DNA of 64,000 nucleotides from Diploptera punctata (lineage: Eukaryota > Arthropoda > Insecta > Blattodea > Blaberidae), in contig JASPKZ010008352.1 of the NCBI GenBank assembly GCA_030220185.1, forward strand, positions 1 to 64,000, in the 5' to 3' direction. Both the position numbers and the translations under genes were made by a program. The notes beneath the pieces are model-generated. The model saw nothing but the letters and a program-made list of their open reading frames with translations, was not told where the DNA came from and did not search any database. This document shows, in pieces, positions 41,525-53,500 of this stretch (position 1 is its first letter; each line of letters opens with the position of its first letter).

Positions 41525-44500
41525 TAATAATAATAATAATAATGTGTCAGAAGATTCTGGGCTATAAGGCCATGGTGTTTCTCCCAGACATTTCTCCCTC
41601 GACTAAAGAGGACATCTTCAGTGGCAAGTTCTTCTAGGTGTAGTTCCCCGGTCAGAAGCTAGGCTGTGTATGAACAATAGACTGCTGGAACCCAGTATTT
41701 ATACTTGTGCTGGTCCCCGAATGACTGGACAAAGTCGAAGATGATTGGATAGTCATTGTCAATCAATCATCTGATTTGTTTGGCTCTGTTTTTTCATAAG
41801 TAAGTAGGCTTATACACTTCTTATTTAACCTTTTCACTGCTGAGATATTTCCAGCCTTTAAATGCAGGGAGAAATATGGAAAAAGTTTATTTAGGTTTCT
41901 AAGAGATGACAGTATATGCCTGCTTAGTTTGAAAGCAATGCAATACGTATTATATAACTAGCAGGCGTTTGGAGTTGAGAATGGATATACACATCCATAG
42001 CATGGCAAGCATTTTCTTTGCCAACGGATATACCCATTCGTAGCAGTGTAAAGGTTAACGTGTGATACCAGGCCCTAGCTAGTTTTATACCTTCATCTTT
42101 TCTATTGAAATTGTCCTTGTGTTTATAGATTTCTATGGCCTTTCTGTATATACTAGGGAAATAATAGGATGTTGTGGCTAAAACCTGAGTATCCTCATAC
42201 AGAATCCAATGTTTTCCATAAAAAGTGTTCTGCTACAGCTCTATTTCCCCCAGTCTGCAGTTTCTGATATGTTCCGATAAATGGGTAGCTGTGCTTTATT
42301 TCATGGTTCTTATATATGATATATCACACAAACATGGAAGCTGATATATACTGCAAGTGGAGAGTGGTGGTCAGGGATCAATTTGCTGAGTGAAGATAAT
42401 TTTCTATTTTTTGTTTAGGCCTATAAATGGTTTTTATGTTATGTTTCTGTTATAGTTATATGGTCCATGACCCATTGTATTTACGGCCAGAATGCCATGC
42501 TAACTGAGGGTGTATTATCTATTCTGCATAGTGGCCTTCATGGATTTATGGTTTGTCTTATTTCTTTAGACGTATATTCATTTTTCTGGAAACATTTGTA
42601 AACATGATGCTGCTCTTGGTTAAGATGTTATGGTTGGCATAACTTCTTGGCTCTGTCAAACAATGTCTTTATAACACCTTGCTTTTCTCTTGGGTGTCCT
42701 TATGTAAATGCCGGTCCATGTGTGTGGGTTTTCTATAAACTGTATGTTGAATTTCTCCGTTATCATTTGTTATTACCTGAACATCCATGAAGGGGAGTTT
42801 TCCATTTTCTTTTTTTTCCACGGTAAACTGTACTTTTGGAGAAACATTACTTAGGACCAAGGCCTTATAGTCTGGAATCTTCTAAAACTATGATTACTGG
42901 CCATGAAAGCCTGCATTCTACAATAATAATGGTTTATTTTACCTGATGGATTTGTGTAATATTACACAGGTATTACAAATTATGAAAGAAATAATATTGT
43001 AATGAGTAATGACACACTGGAATTGCTGGCAACGAGACTGCTGATCTTCTTGGAAAGAAAGGCTCTAAATTACCTCAACACATTACAAACCTACCTTTCA
43101 CATCTGTGGAAAGAAACATCAAAATAAATATAAAGAGACACACATGCAAGACCTACACAATAAAGCTAAAGACATAAAATGGAATACTATCATCATCAAA
43201 TCAGAAAGTATTTCTCAAATCCCACATAAAAAGCAGTATAACAAAATTTAGACTAATCACTGAACAAAACATTTAAATAAAATAGGGATTTACACCAATC
43301 CAAATTGCCCTCTTTGCAAAAAATGAATGAGCATTTTCAAACTTTTTTTTAAAAATCATTATGAGGTTTAATTCAATATTTGAGTTTGTATTCTTTAACA
43401 TTTTTACCTCATTTTAAACATGAGGTAAGAATGTTAAAGAATACAAACTCAAATATTTTCAAACTTGCCAAGCGTTAAATTATGTAGGTAGGAAATAACA
43501 CTATGAGGTTTATTTTAATTTATGTTGAGTTGTTCTTGACTCACCTCATACTTAAACATGTATTATTACCCAAGGTGAGTCAAAAACATAAATTGCCAAG
43601 CGTTGCTTGCTGGATCCTCCATCATAGACAAATGCTGGAGTGCATGATAGCTGATGGCTTCATTGCCAAACATCAAGCATTCGACAACAACAACACATTC
43701 TTTATGGTATTTGGCAGCATGCAGGGCCGGCACCAACCCTTATCATTCCTATTGAACAGGAATTGCTAGATTTGACTACAATCACACTTCCACAAATCCA
43801 ACTCCAATAACTCAAATTTCTATACCTTGAGTTGTAATTCTAATTTCCTGGTGATGGAATGTGTATTTCATATGTAATTTTTTTCTATAATTCAAAGTTC
43901 CTTTTCATGAATTTTTTAATATATTGAAGAATATCTCATGCTATTAAATTAATATTAAGAAGCTAAAGCTGTTACTATGATTGAAATAAGTATATTAAAG
44001 TACATTAAGTTATGTAGATAGGAAATAACACTATGAGGTTTTTTAATATTGTTTATTTTTTATTAATTCACTCACCTCATACTTCATAATTCATAGCAGA
44101 CCCTGGGTTTCTTCACATCTTTTGTGACATTCTCAATGCTGCGTCACGTTCACATCTGTGAACTTCATAATTCATAGCAATGTGATAATTCATAGCATAG
44201 TGAACGTGACGCAGCATTGAGAATGTCACAAAAGATGTGAAGAAACCCAGGGTCTGCTATGAATTATGAAGTATGAGGTGAGTGAATTAATAAAAAATAA
44301 ACAATATATTAAAGTACATATTTCATGGTTCTATATCTCGAGTTGCTTATTCTAATATCCCGGTGATAGCATGTGTATTTTACATGTAATTTTTATTCTA
44401 TAACTCAAAGTTCCCTGACTTCAATTTTTTTAAATGTTGAAAAATATTTCATGCATAAAACACATTCCTTTAACTGGAATTTTGGGTAATAATACATGTT

Positions 44501-47500
44501 TAATAAAAGGGATGTCGGCCACTATGATCTAGTTGTTATGTCCCTTGCCTCTAGTCCCAAGGATTGCAGGTTCAAATCCAGCCGGGGTCAATGAATTTTT
44601 AGGATGGAAAAAACGAAAGGACAAGTCCTCCAAGAGACAAAGTACATGTCACTTGCTGACATCTATAAGGAAATAAGGGTAAATAAATTAGTCTGGAGTA
44701 ATAAACTCCCCCACTATGGGAGCACCCATGTCCCCAGCAGGACAAATGGGGATCAATCAATCTATCAATGAACAATCTGCCTCCGGAAGTGAGAGAACTG
44801 TATAAGAGGAAAGAAAAGTTGACAGTTATATTGGTGATTGAATGGTGTCTTCTTCTTCATCCTTCCAAGTATTAGGCCAAGGCCTGTTACGATCCTATAG
44901 AAAATTTTCCCTCCAGCGTTTCATAGGACGGCCCAGTGATCTTCGTCCTCTTGGTATATAATTATAAACAGCTTTGGGGATCCGATTTGAACTCATTCTT
45001 TCAAGATGGTGTTTCCAATTTAGTTGGTACTGTTTAATATATTCCAAAATTGGCATAGTCTTCAATTCTTTTAAGATATCGGTGTTTCTTTTCCGATCCC
45101 ATCTGGTGTAACCCGCTGTTCTGCACATGAATCTCATTTCACAAGCCGTTATTCTGCTTTCATGTTGTTTTTTTAGTGTGCATGCTTCACTACCATAGGT
45201 CAACACTGGTCTAGCCAAAGTGTTATATAAACGTAATCTGGTGTTTTTTTGTACAAGGGATGGTTCATCTTTATAGTTAATCCCTTGTACATTCCATGTG
45301 CTAAAAAGCAAAATATTTTTTTTCTTCCAAGAGTTGTCCTTTTTCATGCTTTGGTCGTCATTAGTTTGATCCTTCCAGGAAATTCTCGTATAAGACTTGA
45401 AAGCATAATAATAGTCCCTTCGATTGGTTGCCGGCCAAAGGAAGGCAAGACCAGTGATGGGGCTGCCATCTTATAGCCTCTGGTCAGGCTTTTCTGGAGA
45501 AGAAAAGAAAATAAAGGAAAGAAGAAATGAAAGAAAGGAAAGACTCCCTAGCCCTCGGATGCCCTAATAGCGTCGGGGTCGAAAAAAACAAGAGTTAACC
45601 AAGAGAGGTTAGATAGTAAAGTTAAAAGAGTGCAAAACACAAGTAAGTGGAAGAAATGTTTTGCTCAGCTTGGGCACCTTGTGGTCGCCATCCACATATC
45701 CCCTAGATGAGGACCCCTGAGGGTTATAATGGTGTAATGGACATAATACTGGTGCAAAAAAAAAGTATTCATATTATTTTGAAAAGAAAAATTACTCATC
45801 ATTGCAAATGTTAAAATTTGTATTATAACATCAAGGCAAGGAAAGAGAAAGAAATAGAAAGACTGCAACAGACTCTGTTCACCGGAATAACAAAAGCTGA
45901 CTTCAGGCCCACTTGCTGCAGAGTATGGTAAGAATATCACAGATATACATAAAAGTATTATAAATGAGAGATGGATAAGGACATAATACTCACTTGACAA
46001 TTCCAAAGCCGAGACTAACGATAATGACCAGCATTCTGGCAAGGGTTCTTTTACCACATGACACTAACTCTGCTAACAGCATGGCTCCTTTCACAGACAC
46101 TCCTGTTGAGTTGATACTCTGGTATTCTGCATAAAATGTGGCCTGTAAACAATGATGCCAATTAATATAAACAAGGAATCAATAAATAAATTAATGAGTC
46201 ATTTTTACATCTTACCTCATTAATTTATTAATTAAGAACCTCATAATGTGTTTCCCATTTTTAACTTTGAATAAGGAATCAATACCCATAAAGTTCATGG
46301 TAAAATTCCGTTTAGGTATCATTCACAATATAAAAATTATAAGTAATAATAAAATTTTTAAAACACAGTGGGCATTTTGGATGGACAATCAATAAGTACT
46401 ACAAGAATAGACTAATAGCTTTAGAAATGGATTATTTACGCAGAAGTGCCAGAAAGTCTAAATTAGAACATGTCACAAATAACGAAATTAGAAACATAAT
46501 GGAAGCAGAAGAAAGCATAATTGAAAGAATTGAGGAGAAGGAATTAAAATGGTTAGGACATGTTTTAAGAATGGAAGATGAGCGATGGCCGAAGCAACTG
46601 TATGAATGGCATCCGAACAGAAAGAAGAAAAGAGGGAGACCAAAGTTAACATGGAAGAAAAACATGAAGACAGTAATGCAAGCTAGAGGGCTAAGCATCG
46701 AAGATGCCCAAGACCGTAGGCTTTGGAGGTTTGGCACGGGAAGACAGCAGCAGCTGTAAAAACCCGAAGATAGATAGATAGTGGGCATTTTGGGATATTC
46801 CCATCCTCAGCAGAAAGTTGCTTTTCTACAGGTTTATTTGTGTTTATCTTGTAGAGAGGATTGTATGTAACGGGTGCATTCTAGTTTAAAATCAAGTTAT
46901 TGTCAATTTCCTATAAATCTCTAACCCCTCCCATAAATCTTTGCTGGATTCCTCTCTTTGTGAAGTATGTATGAAGGTTAAAATTAATCTGAGAACATTT
47001 TGTTTAAACAACTCACCTCATAGGATTCATGCTTCCATGATACTGCGGTTTCAAATACAGTCATGTTCACCTCAGCCATAACTCCGACTGACAAAATTTC
47101 AGCTGTCAACTGTTCTATTGTTGCCATCTTCAGTGCTGCCATCTATGGTTGAATTAATGAACTTCGAAATCAAAGTAATTTTGTTAGGGATATCAAAATT
47201 CATTGATCTATCTTTATTCTTCTGAATGTATGTTTTCTCCCAAACTATCAATTCCAAAGGCTTCTCTACTTGTTTTAAAAGTTTAGCTTCTCTTCCAATT
47301 TTATGATGTTCTAATAAACTATGTGCAGCAATTGCAGATTTTTCAATTTCACAATTTTTAATACTTCTGAAATGTTCTTTTGTCCGAATTTCTAAATTCC
47401 ATTTTGTTTTTCCTGTATAAACTTTATTGCACTGAAGATGGCAACAATAGAACAGCTGACAGTCAAAGAATTTCGTCAGTTGGAGTTATGGCTAAGGATG

Positions 47501-50500
47501 AACACGATTGTGTATGAAACCGCGATATCATGGAAGCACGAATCCTATGAGGTGAGTTGTTTAAACAATTTGTTCTCCGATGAATTTTAATGATTATACC
47601 TCATAATGTTTACTTCCCAACATTAATTTAATATGTATGAAGGTTGTTATCTTGTTTACGATGTCCGGCCTGGTGACATTTTTGTGTAACTGGATTTACC
47701 TTCTGCATATTTAAAACCTTTAAAATGTTATTTAAATCTAATATTAAATCATATGGTGGTTCTTCCTATGAAATTTGTTGCAATCTCTAGCCATTAACCC
47801 TTCAACCCAGAAATCCGAACACATACTTGAGTACAGTTTTCTTCCTTACCGACAGTATCCTGAGAACATATTTGCAGCATACAAGCTCTTATAAAATCAC
47901 CATTCCTCTACAATCTCTTGGGATTTAGAGACAGAGGTGATAAATTTCCATGACTTCAATTTCAATACTCCTGAAAGATTAGTGCATGTAAGTATGGCAC
48001 AAGCAAGCACATCACATGGACTCAGTTTTGGTGAAATTATTCAAATTTTAGATGAACCTTTATTGGCAAACATTACAATTTGTGATAGGGTAGTGAGATA
48101 GATAATGATGAAGAAATTGATACTTTTGTAGGTGACAAGCGAGAGAAAATTATGAAAGTGACGGAGAATAAGTAGTGAGGTATAATATTAAATTAAAAGA
48201 TTCTTTCCCAAAAGTATCAAAGACGTAGATAACACTTTGAAGACAATAAACAAAATTCTATCAAAAAAAGAAAAATTCAGGCTGAAGGTTTCAAACCCTA
48301 GAAATCCACAAATGCATGGTCTCCCAAAAACACACAAGGGTGGAGACAAAATGAGGCCCATCATCAACAATATAGGGTCTCCTACATACCTAATATCAAA
48401 ATGGTTATGTAGTGAGTACAAGAAAATGGAAGGATTTGATAACCTCTCAATAGATAATTCATATCAACTTGTACAAAAATTAGAAAACATTCAATTAGAA
48501 CCTACAGACAGACTAGTGTCATTCGATGTAATTTCATTGTTTCCCAGTGTCCCTAGAGGAACCACCATTGAGATCTTGGAACAATGGCTAAACAAAAACA
48601 AATTAGAAAAAGAAAATATAAAGGAGTTTATAATTCTTACTAAATTATGCATTGAACAGATGTTTTTCACCTATAATGGTAAATTTTATAAACAAAATTC
48701 TGGGCTTTCTATGGGAAACCCTCTTTCACCCTTTTTGGCCAATTTATACATGGGAAGTTTCGAGCAGAAAGAAAATAACAAGAGGACATCCTTTGATCTT
48801 CAAATTTTGGACCAGATACGTTGATGACGTAATTGCTATTGTCAAACAGAAACAAATTGAGGATGCTTTGAAGCTTTTGAACATCCAGAGTAGAACGATA
48901 AAATTCACCATGGAAACTGAGATTGAAAGACAAATCCATTTTTGGATCTTAATTTAACACGAAACAAAGAAAACAGGATAGAATTTGGAATATATAGAAA
49001 GAATACTCATATAGACAACTATATTAAAGCTTCGGGTTTCAACCATTTTGCTCACAAAGAGGCAGTGTTCAATAGCTTAGCATACAGATTAGTAAATATT
49101 CCTATGAGCCCAGAAAACTATAAAAGAGAAAAAGAATACATAATTAATGTGGCAACAGATAATGGTTATGATGAAAGCATGGTACACAGGAAAATAAATA
49201 AATTCAAAAGACAAAAATTAATTAATGAAAAGCACACTGATAAAACAAACAGAAAAAATAAAATTCAAGAAATTCACTTACCATCCATTGAAACACTACA
49301 AATTTCAAAAAATTTTCAAAAAGTTTAATATAAGATTAGCACCTAAGAATGAATACAGCCTTAATAGGATAATTAAAACCAACAAAAATGAAAAAATTGA
49401 AGAAGAAAAATAAATCAGGAATTTATCAGATCAAATGTAAAGATTGTGACAAAATTTATATAGGAAAAACGAAAAGAAATTTGAAAACAAGGGTGAAGGA
49501 ACATCTTAGAAATGTCAAAAATGGAAAATGGAGAATTGGAAAAGTCAGCAGTAGCTGCTCATGCTTGGTACGAAAAACATCGAATTGAATCAAAAGCTAG
49601 TCTAATTAAACAAATAGAGACACCTAAGGAACTTACAGTTTGGGAAAAGATCCACATTCAGAAAAACAAAGGAAAACTTATGAACTTCGAAGTTCCCGCA
49701 AATTTTGACCTTATCAAGAGGTTCATCGGTCCACCAACAGAGGGAAGAAGAAGTGGTTCTTCCGAGCGACATAACACCGGTCAACAACAGTGTACTGAAG
49801 ATGGGCCTGCTATAGGCCTGAAATCGCGATCTACTTAACAGAATAATGTGAGGAGAGGTAAGAATCTTTTAATTTAATATTGAATTGAACCTCACAGTGA
49901 TAATTCCTATATAAAAAAAGGTTAATTAAGTGAGGTATAATATTAAAATGGTCGCATTGATCTATCTTTGAAATGCTGCAAAACACCAAGTGCCAGTAAT
50001 TGGAATTGGGGATAAGTAAATAATAATTATTACAAAAAAATATAAAAAACTCCATTTAGTGATAATGGACAACCTCTCAATGAAGTAGGAAGTGCATTAG
50101 GGACATTTTTTTTATGATGCTTTAATGCAGACTGCAGTAAAAGAATCTAACAAGTATGCCAATCAATTTATAAATTCAAACCAAGACCATCCAAAGCTGC
50201 GGTCCAGGGTTTATCCATGGAAAGGCACACATGCTGATGAGCTGTATGTTTTTTTCTTTTTCTCATTAAAAATGTTGATGGCACTTATTCAAAAGACATC
50301 AATAAAATCATATGTAGCAAAACTCCACTTCTTGACACTTCTATATTTTACCACTCTTTGTCACAGTATAGGTTTGAACTTCTGATTAGATTATTTCATT
50401 TCATAGATAATGACAAGCTACCGAATTCTGATGGAAATGACAATTTATTCAAAATAGATCCCATTGTAAAACATCTAAATGAGTTCAAACATCTAAATAG

Positions 50501-53500
50501 GTTCAAATCTCTGTTTAGGTATTAATTTTTCACTTAAAAATATTAATTCATCCTTTAATATAGATGACAAATTCAAATAAAAAGATCAAAATATAAGCTT
50601 TACTAGCTGAAAAAAAGCAATGTTAAAAAGAATAATAAACACAAAAATGAAGCTATTACACATCCAAGTTAACTGTTCATGGGCGGAGGGGAAGAGTTTT
50701 AGCGCTAGTGTCGCCGATCTACAGAATCGGTGGAAGGGATGTTGGAGAACACTGTACATCGGATCACGAATTGAAATGTTTCAACTTCAAATGTGGGGGG
50801 AGTATCTCTAAACACGTGTAAAAGTTCTTAACATGGTTGTCAAATTGGTCATTTAAGCACGTAACGCTGAAGCGGTCCGATCATTTAAAATCACAGTATT
50901 TGTCGTCTCTCTGTTACCAGCCTTACAATAAATCACAAGTGGCAACATGTAATGAGAAGGGCGAGGAAGGGACAGCTCATTCCTAGACGTAACCCCAAAA
51001 GTAACAGGGTTGTCAAGTTAGTCATTCTGCCACTGACCGCGCAGAACGACGGATCATTAAAATACATAGTATTTGTCAGCTCTCTACCTGCCAATCAAAC
51101 AACATAACACAAAGGACAGGAAGTGGCAACATAGTAAGGAACAGAAAGAGAAAGACAGTTTGTTAGTTAACATATTTTCCGCCTGCACAAAACACTTGGA
51201 TGGGTAATATACTGGCTATAAAAATTTTGTTAAATCCCATTAAAAAGTCTTCTTGAATAAGAAGCTGCTAGAAGTGTGCAGAATGAACATTCTCTACTTC
51301 AAACGCATGGCATTAATATAAGAGAAACATTTCTGTTTTAAATTGGGATAGAGCACTGGAATGAAGATCCAGAGATCCTGGGTTTAAATCCTGATTCAGG
51401 AGTAAATTTTTCTCTTAAAAATATTAATTTGTTCTTTAATATAAAATATAAATTTAAGTAAAAACATTGAAATCTAAATAAGGCTACTTACAGTATGGGT
51501 GAAATAATGCTGTAGATGAATCATTTACCTTATGGAGGGGTAGATTAGGAATAACAACTTATTTGAACCTCAAAACTATTAAATTTGGTATAAAGTCATA
51601 TGAGCCCACAAAAACTGTGAGGCGTATTGTAAAAAAAAAACATAAAAGGAAACATCCTTCTGATGCAAGGATTGTGGAGTGGGCTTTTGATGACTGGTTA
51701 GCCAAGTTTTAGGTATTTGAAATATTCTGTATACCCAGTTAAGAGGGTTTGTCTTCCCAACATCCCTTCGTTATTGTTGAGCAGCTTTTTTAGAGATATA
51801 ATTTACTCAGAACCTTGTAAAAAAAAAAAGCAACTAATAGCCTATTTAAATACTGCCACAGTGGTATGTCAGTGGGATTTAAATACTTGGCTTGAACAGT
51901 TTTTTTTGTTTTGTCTAATGCCACCAGGTTGTCTTTTATGACACTTCTGGCTTTCTCCCCTAGCATTGGCAGAATTGTAAACCATTTCTTAGGTTGGGGC
52001 ACCTGGAAAGCAGAGTTATGTTACCCCGATGATATGATGGGTGATAAATGATAATGAAGCGCCAGGAGAATTCTTAACCTAACCACAGGAATAATTCTCT
52101 ATAAAGAAAAAAATCCTATGGTTTGACCGGGAATCGGACCGGGACCTCACGAACAGTAGTCAGGAACGCTAATCACTAGCCCATGAGGCTGATATCCCTG
52201 GCTTGAACAGTTAATTTATATACTCCTGTATTGTTAAAATTATAGCTTTCATCAATTTTTTAAATTATGTTATTTAATTTATTTCCAGTTAGTTGTATAT
52301 TCCACATTTGTTATTTATCAAGTTTTTTACTGTGTTGGCTAATTTTGTAGCTTCTTTTCCTGTATAAGTACATTTTAATCAGCTTTTCTTAAATATAATA
52401 AATTTGGGAATTTTAACATTATGAGGTTTTATTAATAAGAACAAATAAATTGTGAATTCTTCTTACCTCATACTTCTATGTTTTTTAAACACAGCACCGC
52501 TGTATCGCAGTTCTCCGATACGAGAGAAACTGCAGGTTCGGACAGTTCTCTGGTACTGCAGTGCTGTGTTTAAAAAAACATAGAAGTATGAGGTAAGAAG
52601 AATTCACAATTCATTTGATTCTTATTTTGATCAGCTTGTTTATTGTTATCTGATTATTTTTTTTTGGGTTTAGTTATGTATATTGTTTTTTATTTTCTGT
52701 TTTTAGGAGTAAATTTATGATTTGTTTATTGTAGCTGTTGATTTTTGCAGTGTATTTGATTATGATTTAACTGTTTGTTGTAATAATCTTTATTTAAGTA
52801 TAGCTTTAACACAAAAATAACATTCAACATAAAATCCCTATACTAACATCCAGGTATAATACCTATTTTGAAAAAAAAAATCAGCAAATACTTTTTCAAA
52901 TTATCGCCCAGTAGCACTAACTAGTGTAATTGTTAAAACTATGGAAAAAATGATTTCAAATCGATTAAATTGGTATTTAGAAACCAATAATTTACTTTCA
53001 CCCAATGAAGCTGGATTTAGAGAATTACAATCAACAAATCAACAAATTGTACACCTAAGTCAAGCTATTAAAGACAGTTTCAACAGAAAAGAAGACACTC
53101 TGGCAATGTTTGTTAATTTCCAAGGAGCATATGACTCTATTTGGAGATATAAATTATTAGAAAAAATTCAGACTTTAGGTATTCAAGGGAATATGCTACT
53201 CTGGATCAGCAATTTTCTCATCCAACGGTTCATCGCTACAAAGTATAATAATCACCTCTCTAAATACCAACAAACACATCGAGGTTTACCACAGGGTTCT
53301 GTACTCAGTACCATTCTCTTCAATATCTACATTAATGATCTACCTAAGCATATAGAAAAGTTTGAAACAAAAACCCTACTTTTTGCTGATGATGATGTAA
53401 TATGGGTCTCCAAACTGAAAAACCAAAGTCAACAATTAATAACCATAACCCAACAATCACTAATACAGTTAGAGAATTGGACATCCCAGAACTTAATGAA

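Larger units (their letters stand above)
43005..43800 (+). pseudogene. I-type LINE RNase H/C-terminal fragment with two inserted mini-PLEs
   Basis: [56 protein letters not shown], then [15 protein letters not shown] when the two insertions (43345-43454, 43477-43592) are skipped. Corresponds to the end of the 54-kb LINE. Confidence 0.8.
48193..49928 (+). mobile_element. Longest PLE copy, 19-bp TSD
   Basis: AGTGAGGTATAATATTAAA at 48174-48192 and 49929-49947. 1736 bp, 5'-truncated upstream of the RT, 3' end complete with hammerhead, GTGAGGAGAGGTAAGAATCT and a right tail ACCTCACAGTGATAATTCCT. Inserted in piggyBac-like sequence. Confidence 0.95.

Noticed and set aside
45665..46057. 130-codon minus ORF
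   Set aside because: It overlaps the TMEM87 exon in a different frame; the exon reading gives the family motifs and this one gives none.
47484..47533. Functional hammerhead in the 47-kb foldback
   Set aside because: Core reads CUAAGGA (G5 to A) and stem III has a mismatch (ACCG/CGAU); decayed copy of the 57.78-kb type.
48237..49838. An active, intact PLE
   Set aside because: At least five frameshifts interrupt RT and GIY-YIG although all motifs are recognisable.
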